Notes: generated by a model not told the origin, from the letters alone. A DNA stretch of 64,000 bases from Desarmillaria ectypa (GCA_030407005.1 JAUDYN010000002.1:4278001-4342000), one strand, 5' to 3'; positions 49,097 through 62,002 are shown, counted from the first letter of the stretch. Numbers and translations are program-made.

Positions 49097-50035
49097 GTGA
49101 GAAGAACAAATCAGAAACTACCTATATCATACATGCATCCTTTATCCCCAACCACCACCCCCCCTCCCCTATCACTATGTTCTCCCTCACTGAAACACCA
49201 CCACCTCAAGAATGAATGCCACAGGTTTGGCATTCTCTCTAGAGGAGAACCTCACAAACCACCACATCTTTTTCCTCTACCAATCCTCCAATGAATTTCC
49301 ACCATGTCAGGAGGAATCCATTCAATCACCAATCCCTGGCTCCAACCATGCAGCTATGATGGAACAACTCTCCACTGCTGAGGAATATGGTAGAGACTTA
49401 TGGACTAGGTTCAGAACCCCAAGCAACTCACCCCCACCCTATGTGCCAGCCCACCCCACTCATGCAAGGGTATAATACCATAACAACACCAGGATGGTGT
49501 TACCCCATCCCAATAACCTCTATGGGCCACTCAGGACCATATCAAGATTCCCAACTAGCCCCAGGGTTGACTTCCCCCACCCCAACCCTGGCCCACCAAT
49601 GAGGAGAGCAGCAACTCCAGCTCTTCACTCTGCTTCATCAAGCTATCAGATGATGCCCTGTCCACACCTGCCCTCTAAGCTGAGGATGATCCCCTCAATC
49701 CCTGAGGCCCCAATTATGAGTGGCCAAAGCTCACTGACAGTGATTGGGGAATTCTTGGCCCCTTTTAAACCAAAGCCTGAGAACTCTGAAGATAGGATGT
49801 CAAAGCTGGGACATCTTGGCCAGGAATCCATCCTGATATGGATGAATACCTGGCCCTCAACTAAGGAGATCCCATTTGGGATCCTTATGCTAGCACCACT
49901 ATACACACTCAGATACATGCCAACCAGGGCCGCAGTCTATACCCCCCATTGGCAGAGGATAGACTATCAGGACTATGAACAAGGACAGCTGATGAACAGC
50001 AGGAATTAGAGCACACCCTCCTGATACTTGGCCAT
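49097..50035 (+). pseudogene. Degraded Pro-rich gag-like frame
   Basis: Broken Pro/Ser-rich reading in overlapping frames (49212-49475, 49387-49602, 49494-50009). Part of it corresponds to the minus-strand remnant at 57218-58305: 'WPSTKEIPFG' against 'HSTEETPYGD', and 'RYMPTRAAVYTP' against 'TYMPTGIKTFSP'. Both look like the disordered N-terminal part of a retroelement gag. No enzymatic domain. Cut on the right by copy C. Confidence 0.45.
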
Positions 50036-50801
50036 TGATGTGCTTGGTAATGGAGAGTGACAAAAAAATTAGAGAATGGCAATGAGCACCAACACACTAA
50101 ACCTCTCACTACTCTACACTTAATCACCAATATTGAATTCAGGTGGTTTCAAGTATGATGGAGGCACTCTACAGACTTCAATAATTAAGTACAGTTGTCT
50201 TAAAGATGTTTTACTCATTACTAGTGAGTTATACAAATTACTACTCATACTAGTGGGGTGGATAAGACACAATTAGATAAAGAGTGACTACTGCACTTGT
50301 TCTGACTGAAACTGTTTCAGAATGGTCGCACTGTTGGCCCTATACTGCTTCCTGCAAGTGATAAACACTTGACCAGTCACACTCTTGGCCTAAGAATAAA
50401 CTACAACTCTGATAACTTTGCTTGAACTAACTTCAAAACACTCTGGACCTTTGCAGGACACAACAGTGACTCTAATGGACTTCAATTCAATGCAATACTA
50501 TGGGTGACTTGGCGACTATTAATCACTTTGTCAAGGGTAAGCACAAAAGCCTTTAATTGGGGACACCAGTTACTACCAGTGAGGGCTCAACTGCGGGGAT
50601 GGCTTGCCTGCTTTGCATGAGCGCCCATCCCACTACTTATATACTACTGAGGGAAAACTATAAATATCATCTGGGTATAGGGTATATTGGTAAGGATTTC
50701 TTGGCTAGTCATGAATAATGGTGAATAATTATGCAATAGTCAGTCTAGTCAGTTTTCTTTTCAAATGATCAGTCTAGAGACTCCACAGTCAGTCTTTTCA
50801 C
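50036..50801 (-). repeat. Truncated 1.3-kb terminal repeat (copy C)
   Basis: Begins TGATGTGCTTGG and follows copy E to about 50801 ('cagtcttttcaca'), where it stops and 70 bp of gag-like DNA begin. With copy D it forms an inverted pair. It has lost most CpGs. Confidence 0.75.
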
Positions 50802-50875
50802 AACAGCCCCTTCAATGCTGATGGGGCCAACTATAATTGGCCTGAGCTCACTGAGATCGACAGGACCCTACTCAG

Positions 50876-52234
50876 TGATATGCTGTCTATGTGTTCACAC
50901 CTAGATTTTGCAATTTTGTAATAATACTATTGCATATCTATCCTATACTAGTGATACATAGAGGACTATAGCTGAGGCTTTGAGCTGATAGTTAAAAGCA
51001 GTAAGCAACTGGTAGAGCCAGGACTTAGATGCAACACCATTAGTGGGTTAAATCTACCAGCCAGCCAGACTAGTAACTCAAATGCTAGCAGGACTAAGTG
51101 AAATACAGCCACTAGCAAATGAAGGATGCTACTAGCACACCAAAACCAGGAGCAGAGTACACAGATCTCATGAAGTTCTGTCACTAGCAGCCCAGACTGG
51201 GCATAAACACCTAAGTCAGGATAACTAGTCACATGGCAATCTTGAAACAGGACTTAGAAATAAATTAGGAATGGATTAACCTTGAGCCCAGATCCGACTA
51301 TTTTGATATAGATCTCTTATGATCGATGCTAGTGGAGCCGGACTGCACCCTCGATCATGATCGGATAGCTGTTACAGGCACCAATATCCAGGTATTCATA
51401 TAACTGTGTTACTAGGGCATGTAGTTGGGTGAAGGGTGCGGAAAGACTGACTGTGGAGTCTCTAGACCGAATATTTGAAAAGAGAACAGACTAGACCGAC
51501 TATTGTGTGATTATTCACCATTATTTGTGACTAGCCAAGAAATCCTTACCAATATACCCTATACCCAGATGATATTTATAGTTTTCCCTCAGTAGTATAT
51601 AAGTAGTGGGATGGGTGCTCATGCAAAGCAGGCAAGCCATCCCCGCAGTTGAGCCCTCACTGGTAGTAACTGGTGTCCCCAATTAAAGGCTTTTGTGCTT
51701 AACCTCGATGAAGTGATTAATAGTCACCAAGTCACCCATAGTATTGCATTGAATTGAAGTCCATTAGAGTCACTGTTGTGTCCTGCAAAGGTACAGAGTG
51801 TTTTGAAGTTAGTTCAAGCAAAGTTCTCAGAGTTGTAGTTTCTTCTTAGGCCAAGAGTGCCACTAGTTAGCCAAGAGTGCGACTAGTCAAGTGTTTATCA
51901 CTTGTAGGAAGCAGTATAGGGCGAAGAGAGCCACTAGTTCGAAGCAGTTTCAGTCAGAATAAGTGCAGTAGCTCAAACCAAGTCACTCTTATCCAATTGT
52001 GTCTTACCCACCCCACTAGTACAAGTAGTACTTTGTATAACTCACTAGTAATGAATAAAACATCTTTAAGACAACTGTACTTAATTATTGAAGTCTGCAG
52101 AGTGCTTCCATCATACTCGAAACCACCCGAATTCAATATTGGTGATTAAGTGTAGAGTAGTAAGAGGTTTAGTGTGATTGGTGTTCATTGCCATTCCCTA
52201 ATTCTTTTGTCACTCACTGTTACCAAGCACATCA
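50876..52234 (+). repeat. 1.3-kb TGATRTGC...GCACATCA terminal repeat (copy D)
   Basis: 1359 bp from TGATATGC to GCACATCA, the same length as copy E, which lies in inverted orientation 3.4 kb away. The short unique piece on its left (50802-50875) is similar to gag-like DNA near 57760-57830, so D seems to sit inside such a frame. Flanks are ctcag and ctgcc, not a duplication. Confidence 0.8.
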
Positions 52235-52348
52235 CTGCCAATGGTGGTACCAAGTGTAATGCTTTGTCAGTTTTCACATTCTTCTGGCATAGGTTGGTGC
52301 TTTGTCATGTCTAGTGGTGATGAGATGGTTGAGGAATCTTCCAACTAA

Positions 52349-52731
52349 TGTTAGGACCTCATTCGCCCATGATCTTGGGATCAGGCACAACTCTTAGGCT
52401 GTCTTGCATTTGGACAATTGCCCATTATCAGAGTGTGGCTTAAATCTTTGGATGCATGTAAAGAGTATATGAATTAAGTTTAGTTGGAAGATGGAGAATA
52501 TACACAAATAGTACATTACTTATATACTGAAAACTGAGATTAATTATAGTGTTTGTCTATGTATATGTCATTCATGAACTGTGTGTTCATTGTGGTCAGA
52601 TAGTGGTATGAGGGTGGTATGCAGGTGACAGCATGAGTGGATCAATGGTGTTTATCAATGGGAGATCAACATGGAGTGAGAATAGTGATAAGATGTTGTG
52701 ATAAGATAAGGAAAATGGAAAAATTGTAACA
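52349..52731 (-). repeat. LTR of the gypsy LTR superfamily
   Basis: 383 bp, TGTTAGGACC...AATTGTAACA, in reverse orientation and related to 37894-38289. Left flank ACTAA is the same five bases as at 58482, but neither has a matching right flank. Confidence 0.72.
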
Positions 52732-52965
52732 TATGCCATAAGTTGAGTGGCTTGAATTTTTCATGCTTCTTATACAAGCTTATTATCTGAGAAGGTATAA
52801 TTGTTGAATAATTCATGGATATACAATTTCAGTGGTTCCCATAGCTTGTGTGAATATCATATTGATGGAAGCAGATATCTTGTGCTCTTTGTGCTATTTG
52901 TCAATTTATGCCTTCAGTAATTATGACCCCTTGAATAGGTCAGAACCATCTGGCAAAGTTAGCCT

Positions 52966-53841
52966 CTACTTATTGTAGTCACACTTGATGAGACCACTAT
53001 CAGTATCTGCTTTCCTGGCAGTGCAATCCCTATAACCTGTGTTGCATCCATCATATCCACACTTCCTGTTATTGCTGCTGGATCCTTCTTTGTCTGCAAG
53101 TTTCTGGATAGCAGCCAGTAACTTTTCTTCCATGGATTCTGTTTTAACAGAGAGAGCCACTTGTTGTAGAGCAGTTGATGCAGCTGCTTGGCCTGGCATT
53201 TCTGGAATTGGCTGCCCATAGGGTGAATACCCATATGGATTATAAAAGGTAAGTGGCAGACTCATAACAGATGCCTGTTGTAAGGCATCTATCATTTCTG
53301 CTATGCTTCCCCCAGTTGCTACTGGAGATTGCCCATAAGCTAGAGCAGATGCTACTTGCTGACCTTGCATAGGATAAGGTGGTAGCATTGCTTGAGGTGT
53401 ATATGGCATGTATACTAGAGTGGGATTGACATAAGAAAACCTATAGCTTTCCAGCACATACTTGGCAGTCTTCCAGACTTCTTCTACAGGGAAGAGTTGT
53501 GCTGGATCCTGGTTAGGGAATTGCATGGCCAGCTGCTGGTCAACCAACATCCTCAATCCTGGATGAATAGCAGATATCTCTGCCCTAGTGTATTCATGTG
53601 CTGACATCAGCAGGTTGGTTTCTGTAGTAAGGTCTAATCCAATGCTTTGAATATATCTGTCAAAGTGGCCAAATTCATCCAATGATGCTATATGTGAGAC
53701 CCTTAACATCCTAGCCACTTCTTCCAGGTGAGTGAGCATGTAGCAGCAGGTCTCATTAGACTTCAGATAGAACTCATACATGTGGGATTTAAAAGCTGCC
53801 CAATTTGCTGCAGCCACATTAGCTGGCATAGCTTCAGACAA
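52966..53841 (-). pseudogene. gag: Gag-like protein with degenerate zinc knuckle
   Basis: A 291-codon frame on the minus strand. The N-terminal half is helical (NWAAFKSHMYEFYLKS; LDEFGHFDRYIQSIGLDLTT; WKTAKYVLESYRFSY), the middle is rich in Pro, Tyr, Gln and Met, and the C-terminus has a Cys-rich motif (CGYDGCNTGYRDC) that resembles a CCHC knuckle lacking its His. After the stop at 52966 the frame continues with LTLPDGSDLF, and upstream of 53841 it continues with in-frame stops (EIEQTCKAVGQQTDWDFIQAAILYVDLI), so the longest open part is not the whole gene. No protease or RT is attached. It lies between copies D and E. Confidence 0.65.
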
Positions 53842-54520
53842 CTTTTCTCATAGGTTTGCCTAGATCAGATCCACATATAGGATTGCTGCCTGGATAAAAT
53901 CCCAATCTGTTTGCTGTCCAACTGCTTTACATGTCTGCTCTATCTCATCAAAGTAGATGGGTAGGATTATTGAGTCTTGATCTTCTTTCTATCCCTAGCT
54001 TGGAGCTCTGTCAGAGCCTCTAATGGGTAGTTGTGGTTGTTGTATCATATTAAAATGTAAATGAATCCTTCTAATCCTAGCCCAACAATATGTTCTGTCT
54101 GGTGGTAGGAAACTTGATGAAGGAGGTGGGCTTGGTTCTTCTGGCTCTAGGGATCAGGTATGGTGTAATGCTGGGTTATTTTGGTGTGAGCTGGTAGGCT
54201 CTGGGTCTGAATTTGAGCATTGGTGGATGGGTAACTCTATGGATACACCCTCTGAATGTGATTATTCCAATGATGAGGACTCTAGGATAGCCCTTACTTC
54301 TTCATATGTGGATGTGAAGGTTGTGTCATAATGAAAGTGTCTTGACTCATTATCTGGTACCAAGTCAAATAGATCCTTCTTGTTAGATATCCTATCACCT
54401 GCAGTGGCTTGTAGGGTAGCTCTGAATGCTTCCACTTCTAAGCATTATAGAGTTGGACAAAGGGTTCTTCTTTCTCCTGCAATTGTGGTTCAATTCCCCC
54501 TCACAGTAGGCTCCACTTGT

Positions 54521-54746
54521 AAGGCTGGCAAAGTCTCTGGTGAGAGAATTACAGTTTGCTTTTGCAAGCCCTTTTGTATACAGTAAGTATATGAGGAGGT
54601 GCAAGAACCACCTGCTTTATATCAGTTAGGATCTGCTTCTGATAGTGGATAAGAGTGAAAGAGTGGGACTCAGCATCCTTTCAAGAGATTTGGGTTGTGA
54701 GAGCAGTTTCTAAGCAATAGCAACAAGCTTCCATGCTGTCCACTAG
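54521..54746 (+). repeat. Transposon-derived repeat, partner of 32692-32917
   Basis: Direct repeat of 32692-32917 as described there. Here it continues to the right into unrelated transposon DNA. Confidence 0.6.
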
Positions 54747-55261
54747 CAATACTAGGCACAAGGCTGCTAAAGTATGCTAAGCTGGAGGCTTGGATAAAGA
54801 ACTTATTCCTTTAGTGTGCTATGAGCTGTATTGATTATTCTCTGGTTACATTGGTGCTTTTATACTTCTCCAACTTCTTACACCTATACCTATCTGCTCT
54901 GACAACTTGCCAAGTAGCAACCTGCTCCATTGTGTCCACTCTCTTTTTACACTCCTAAATGATTCTCCTAAAGAAAAACCATATGGGATCACCATTCTTG
55001 ATGATATTAAGGCAGAGGCACAGGCTTCCACTGGCTGATGGCCATCCTTTATGCTCTGGTGAAAAAGCAGGTTACTGACAGCAGATGGTAGTGCAGATAG
55101 CAGTCCATTGGAAAAGCAAGTTACTGACAATGGATAGTCATGTGGATGGCAGTCTGTTGTCCCCTGACCTTCATTTCCTTTATTTCTAGTAGATCCTTAG
55201 TCCTGTGGCTTGGCAGAAGCCAATATTTGGTGCACACATATGTGTGGTGCAGCACAGTGAT

Positions 55262-55637
55262 AGGCAGTCTGGAGCACAGAAAAGCTATCTTGCTAGCAAA
55301 AATATCCAAGAAATCTCTGTGGAAGAGAATGGTCAACCTTTACAGTATGCATGCCCTATGAAGGAATACACCTGATACCTAAAATCCAAAAGAAGATTTT
55401 GCAAGGCTCTCCAAGGACCTGATATATAAATATTGACAGTAGACATGGTTATATGCCAAAATATTGGTTTATTGTGGAAAGAAGAGGGTAGGTGAAGGAG
55501 AGGAGTCACGTCCATGATGGTAGTAGGAAGCAAAGAGGCTGCAACTGGGTAATTGGGCCGACTGTCTTCTGCCCGACTCTCATTGTCCAGAGTCCTGCAT
55601 TCTTTAATGATGATGCACTGTTTTTTTTTTGATATGA
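55262..55637 (-). repeat. Repeat X, interrupted by copy E
   Basis: Inverted copy of 47690-48066. Homology ends at 'ttttgatatga', immediately before TGATGTGC of copy E, so E inserted here. Confidence 0.75.
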
Positions 55638-56996
55638 TGATGTGCTTGGTAACAGTGAGTGACAAAAGAATTAGGGAATGGCAATGAACACCAATCACAC
55701 TAAACCTCTTACTACTCTACACTTAATCACCAATATTGAATTCGGGTGGTTTCGAGTATGATGGAAGCACTCTGCAGACTTCAATAATTAAGTACAGTTG
55801 TCTTAAAGATGTTTTATTCATTACTAGTGAGTTATACAAAGTACTACTTGTACTAGTGGGGTGGGTAAGACACAATTGGATAAGAGTGACTTGGTTTGAG
55901 CTACTGCACTTATTCTGACTGAAACTGCTTCGAACTAGTGGCTCTCTTCGCCCTATACTGCTTCCTACAAGTGATAAACACTTGACTAGTCGCACTCTTG
56001 GCTAACTAGTGGCACTCTTGGCCTAAGAAGAAACTACAACTCTGAGAACTTTGCTTGAACTAACTTCAAAACACTCTGTACCTTTGCAGGACACAACAGT
56101 GACTCTAATGGACTTCAATTCAATGCAATACTATGGGTGACTTGGTGACTATTAATCACTTCATCGAGGTTAAGCACAAAAGCCTTTAATTGGGGACACC
56201 AGTTACTACCAGTGAGGGCTCAACTGCGGGGATGGCTTGCCTGCTTTGCATGAGCACCCATCCCACTACTTATATACTACTGAGGGAAAACTATAAATAT
56301 CATCTGGGTATAGGGTATATTGGTAAGGATTTCTTGGCTAGTCACAAATAATGGTGAATAATCACACAATAGTCGGTCTAGTCTGTTCTCTTTTCAAATA
56401 TTCGGTCTAGAGACTCCACAGTCAGTCTTTCCGCACCCTTCACCCAACTACATGCCCTAGTAACACAGTTATATGAATACCTGGATATTGGTGCCTGTAA
56501 CAGCTATCCGATCATGATCGAGGGTGCAGTCCGGCTCCACTAGCATCGATCATAAGAGATCTATATCAAAATAGTCGGATCTGGGCTCAAGGTTAATCCA
56601 TTCCTAATTTATTTCTAAGTCCTGTTTCAAGATTGCCATGTGACTAGTTATCCTGACTTAGGTGTTTATGCCCAGTCTGGGCTGCTAGTGACAGAACTTC
56701 ATGAGATCTGTGTACTCTGCTCCTGGTTTTGGTGTGCTAGTAGCATCCTTCATTTGCTAGTGGCTGTATTTCACTTAGTCCTGCTAGCATTTGAGTTACT
56801 AGTCTGGCTGGCTGGTAGATTTAACCCACTAATGGTGTTGCATCTAAGTCCTGGCTCTACCAGTTGCTTACTGCTTTTAACTATCAGCTCAAAGCCTCAG
56901 CTATAGTCCTCTATGTATCACTAGTATAGGATAGATGTGCAATAGTATTGTTACAAAATCGCAAAATCTAGGTGTGAATGCGTAGACGGCATATCA
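55638..56996 (-). repeat. 1.3-kb TGATRTGC...GCACATCA terminal repeat (copy E)
   Basis: 1359 bp, the reverse complement of copy D with few differences. It reads TGATGTGC...GCATATCA in this orientation. An 88-codon frame inside it (56640-56906 +) is shared with copies B and D. CpGs are kept in its right half. Confidence 0.82.
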
Positions 56997-57217
56997 GTGG
57001 GGTATCCTCAGGGAGGCTCTGTTGGCCTTCCACATTCAGGTTCCTTTCCCTTGTCATTCTCATTTAGGTAGTTGGTCATTTCCTTTCAAATAGCCTCCTC
57101 CTTTGCAAGTTCCTCATGCATCTTCTTGATGCATTGCTCTTTCTTGGCAAGCATAGCTTTGGTTTGCTGCTGAAGTTCCTCTGTCATGGCAGAGGATAAC
57201 CCTGCAGGAGCCATGCT

Positions 57218-58305
57218 TTATTCAGGACTTTCTCCTGCTCCTGCAAATAGAAGGCTACTACTCTGATAGGGGTGATAGCCTTGTTGACATGCCTGATGAT
57301 GTGGTGGTGAATCAGGCAATGGTTGTGGCTGTTGAGCCAGGGTGTCAGGGGGGTAGTTGGGTATATTCATGTATTGGGACTGGGGATGGCCAAGTCCACC
57401 ATAGCAACCTGTATCATAGATAAACATACTAAAGCTGGGTGCTGCACCCCTCCTGATCCTCTTGGTCAACCTCTAATTGTCATAGGCATTGAAGGGCACA
57501 ATCCAGCTCCCATCATTCCTCCAATGTCTGGGGCTGTAGCCTGGGTACCAAGTGTCCTGTAGAGGGGGGAAAAGGTTTTGATGCCTGTTGGCATGTATGT
57601 AGGTGCAAATGGTGGCACCCAGATTTGATCCCCATATGGAGTCTCCTCAGTTGAGTGCAAGCCACTCATTCATGTCTGGTCTGGCCTTGGGCCAGTCCAT
57701 GAAGGCCTCGACATCAGCATGTCAAAGGTTCCAGACAGTGGCCCTAAAGGGGCTGAATAGGTCCCGATCAACATTGGTGAGATCGGGCCAATTGTAGTCA
57801 GGCCCATCAGGGTTAAATGGGCTGTCAGGGGGGAAGGGAGTGGTCGGGGTCATAGGGTCGAGCTCCCTGTCAGAGTCATTGGAGAGTTTAATGATGGGGA
57901 GTGATGAGGAGGATTCCATTCCTCCTTGTGCCCACTGTTCTCTGCCCCAGGGTCCATAGGGGTGGTTTTGGTCCAACCCTGGATCATCAGGGTTGGGGAG
58001 CAGGGGCAGGAATGTTGGAGAGGGGCATATGTAGGCAGGAGATCCTTGAATGTAGCCTGTACATTCCTTGCATATTCTTGGGCAGGGGTAGGGGGTCATT
58101 CCACCCAGTTGTTTGTTGCAGGCTCTCTGTGTATTGTGAACTCCTCAGAGGAGGGGTTTGTGAAGTGGACTCAGGGGTGAGGGATTGTCTCCTCCTCTCG
58201 AGGTCCCAGTCTGATGGGGGAGGGCCTCCTGGAAAGGCCATGGAGAGGGTGTTGGGGTGGTGGTTGGGGATAGCAGGGATGCCTTTGGTGGAGAATTGTT
58301 CATAG
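57218..58305 (-). pseudogene. Degraded Pro-rich gag-like frame
   Basis: Three minus-strand open pieces (58099-57722, 57669-57466, 57469-57218) follow one another and read Pro/Ser/Asp-rich protein, for example NPDGPDYNWPDLTNVDRDLF and GLGHPQSQYMNIPNYPP. Related to 49097-50035 and to 50802-50875. No start, end or enzymatic domain can be fixed. Confidence 0.45.
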
Positions 58306-58481
58306 CTTTTCTTTGTAGGTTAATATGAATAAAGCAGTGAAAAGGATTAGAAGGGTGGCACTGCCGATTGTGGTGCTAAGAGTTATTGTTTATTGCTTTT
58401 CATTTTCTTCAGGAATATAGGGTTTTTTGCTGCTTTTACAGCTAGCATATAAGGAGCAGATTTGGTCTATCTTCTGACTAA

Positions 58482-58874
58482 TGTTACAGCCCAATCTAAC
58501 ATGTGATCTTGAGACTAGCACAACTTTTGGGCTGTTATGCATTTGAACAATCACCCAGTATAAGTTGCAGCTACAGTCTTTAGATGTGTGTAGAAGATGG
58601 TGTATAGATGCAATTTAGTCAGAAGATAGAGACTAAGTACAAAGTCTGGCTACTTATATATGAAAGTATGGTGTTTATTAATAGATGAAATGTGAGAGTT
58701 CATGCATGCAATGTTGAGAGTCAGGTGACCGTGGACCAACCATATGGTAAAGATTTGGAATACATCAGATAGGAGAGGTTTGATAGGAATGAGTGGGTGT
58801 GAATGATTTGAATATGGATGGAATGTGTAAGCATTCTGATGTGAAAATGATTAGATAATGGAAAAATCATAACA
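58482..58874 (-). repeat. Solo LTR, close relative of the pol 3' LTR
   Basis: 393 bp, exactly the length of 39966-40358 and nearly identical to its reverse complement. The differences I see are transitions, mostly C to T or G to A at CpG (TTACG to TTATG, TTCGAA to TTCAAA, TCGGGCCG to TTGGGCTG). Flanks actaa and cttac do not match. Confidence 0.88.
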
Positions 58875-61800
58875 CTTACTGACAATGCACATACTTATGT
58901 AGACACAATTGGACTAGTTTCTGTTACTGGTTTTTCATTCTGCATTTGCCACTGCTCATATATGTCATATACTTGCCCTCATTGATAGATCCAGGGTTCT
59001 TCCTTCTTTCCTCCTTATCTCCACCTAGATGTCTATCTTTCTCCTCCTCAATACACATCATTCACCATATTTGCTATCTCTCATGAGATTGGTGTTTTCT
59101 ACTCTCTGCAGGTTTCTACACCACTTCAGCATTATTAAGTGTCTCCACTCTTCTACACCAATACAAGATCTTGCTGCTTTGCATATTCATGTCCAGCATG
59201 AAAGACAGGGCAACTTTCAATAGGCCACTGACAGGAATGACACAGTAATCACAGTGATGGAATATATTAGAATTCTCTACACACAGAAACTGTGTTGGCA
59301 GGTCCAAGAAAGCACTTGAAGATGTTCCTCTTCTTACCCCAGTCTACTATGAAGACAAGATTGAAACAAGAATGCTAAACTCCACATACCATACTGGTTA
59401 ACAAAGATATTGGTGGTCTTCACCAGCTTCTTCACCCATCATTTGCCTCACTTCAAGGCTGGCAATCACATCAAATGATCCTCTTCCCTCCCATCCCACA
59501 GCTCAGCAAAGATTTTTTTTTTCAGCCCTCTCAATATCACTATGTATAAACCTGATAAATGAAAAAGCCTCAACTATGAAACATGACTATGTACCAGGTA
59601 TCTATTACATCTTGCAAATATAGGATGATGAAATTGGACATGCTCATGCTAATGTTGAGTTGGTTTAACCTTCATGAACTATGGGTATTCTGAGAATGTT
59701 TCCACATTATTTATATACTATATTTGTGCATCATTCAAGTGTTGTCTTATTATTCATCCCTGACAATAATACTAATGCTCAGCAGTGAGTAAAGGCTATT
59801 AGCTCTATCTAATTTAACCTTCAAAATAATAACCAAATATCATAGAAAGCCCTCAAACTGAAGAATTGAACTAGAAAAAAGAGGGGAAAAGGAAGGTATG
59901 ATACTGGTTTCTAAGTTACACATGCCCATAGTTTGCTGTCTACTGTACCACAACCACATCACCATCAGTTAAAAATAATGATCAGCCCTGTATATGTCAA
60001 TTTCATTGCTAATGGCAGATTTGATTTTTTGTTATAAACAATATAAATAAAGTATTGAGATGTTTTATATATGCATCTATTTTAAGTAGGCCTGAACAAT
60101 CAAAGTCAGCAGAAGAGTGCTGATAGCAGTAATGATCATGATGAGTAACTCTGAACATCTGAATTGCATATCATGCAGCCAGAAATTGATGATCTCCACC
60201 TTGGTTGATGCCTTGTCACCATACACTTGTTTAATTCTCCACATGGTTGTGTCTATGTTATTTCTCTGTGGAGAGTTGATTTCTTCATGCCATGTACCAT
60301 CCAATATGATTGATATAAGCTCCAAGGTTTTATATATGGCACTGCTTATTATTGATTCTATTGCATATTTACTAGTAATAATAGTCATTTATTCAAATCT
60401 ACCTATCTTTTATAGACTAAGAGATCTCAAAGATCTCAAGGATTGGCCATCCATAATACTTATATATATAGGTACCTTTATGGACAGAATCGAATCCATA
60501 GTGGAAATTCAGCTCAGATATAGCTGTGAGCTCTGACATGTTTGGCACTAACTGTGGTTGCCACTAAATAACCAGCTTGAAGCAAAAAAAAACTTTCTCC
60601 ACCTCCTCTAATAATATTTCTGATCTTATATTATTGAACCAAGATAGGATAGGCCAGGATATCTTATTAATCTAATAATTTACAATAGGAGGGCAGTGTA
60701 TAAATAACCAGAGCTGATCAGAGTCTTCTGCCATGAATGTGTTGAAAAGATAGAAGTAACTGTATTGATTCTTCAGCTTGATGTCAAAGACAAAGTTCTC
60801 ATCTAGGTATGTACATCAATTGGTAGTCAGTTTAAGATTACCAGAAGCCCATCTATCAGATATAGGTCATCATCATTATCTATATGATCTTTAGAGGGAA
60901 GAAAAGAATATAAGTGAGCAGGATGGCTGTGCTATCTACAACCTCACAATGTCATCTCTGGAATGTGGAAAGATTTCAATATAGTAAGTCTGTATTCTAA
61001 TGTATACTAAAGATATGAAGTTAACTTCCTCATTTAAAGCACCCAGCATGATCAGTTTACTGATAGTCAATGATTAGCTAAATCAGAGAAAAGGTGAACA
61101 AGATGACAAACCTAAATATTGAAGGTAATAGTATAGCTACATATACTATATGGATACCCTTGTCATCCCATTGTTGTTGCAAAGTAATGGTCCATTCATC
61201 TAGCAGACCATGGACTCACCCAACCAAAGTATGTCTGCATGCAGTTAATATGCTACCAGATGTATAAGAATAATCTTGCTGATAAGGGAATCCAGCTGTA
61301 AGCTGTTTATTTCCAAGATAAGACTGGATGGTCCTATAAGCAGCCTGTATATACTCTGATTTTAAATGTGTGAGGTATGAAAGATATAGGCCAAAGCCAG
61401 AGAAAAGTAGCTCAAAAGTCTTTCATGACCAAGCACTGTAGCTAATATCAACTTTGAACCCCATGGAGTATTGTTCAGATATTATCACTATTACAAGTCT
61501 ACCTTCCTCATTGATGTAGGTGTCAGCTTCCTTGGATGAATAAGTATGCAGAGAAAGATGAACATAAATTCACTTACATTCACAACACTTCCTAGTTAGT
61601 AAGGTAGGTAACACTTTGTCAAATGATCTTTGATTGACTTCAGAGATAGTAATTTAGTCTTAGCTTTCAGGTGTTTAGTGAGAGATATCTCTGTATCACA
61701 AGTCTGCATATAGTAGTAGTTTAGGTACATTACTCAGGATATAAGTAGAGGACACCCATTACAAATTCAATATAAAATGGTGTGAGCTTCTCTGCAGGCA

Positions 61801-62002
61801 TGTTATTCAGATACTGGCCAGCAGGGACTTTCCTTCCATTGTGCATACCCACATGCATAAGTTGTAGCAGATAAAAGACAGGAATAAAGACAAGGACACT
61901 CACTATGAAATATAGTTATGGAAAGATTCAGTGATCTACATACACTAAAGATTTGAGCAATGTTTGGGTGCCTATATAGACAGTCAAAAGATGAGCCTTC
62001 AG
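58875..62002. other. A/T-rich transposon-like DNA, nothing recognisable
   Basis: CpG is nearly absent. Frames such as 60117-60536 (+) overlap 60077-60388 (-) and have no known motif. In the minus direction 61750-61900 reads an orderly stretch (HNGRKVPAGQYLNNMPAEKL) that may belong to the remnant listed next. Confidence 0.45.

Noticed and set aside
58900..60600. Overlapping hydrophobic frames on both strands around 60.1-60.5 kb as a membrane protein.
   Set aside because: A/T-rich DNA yields hydrophobic translations by chance, and neither frame has a start context, splice partner or family.
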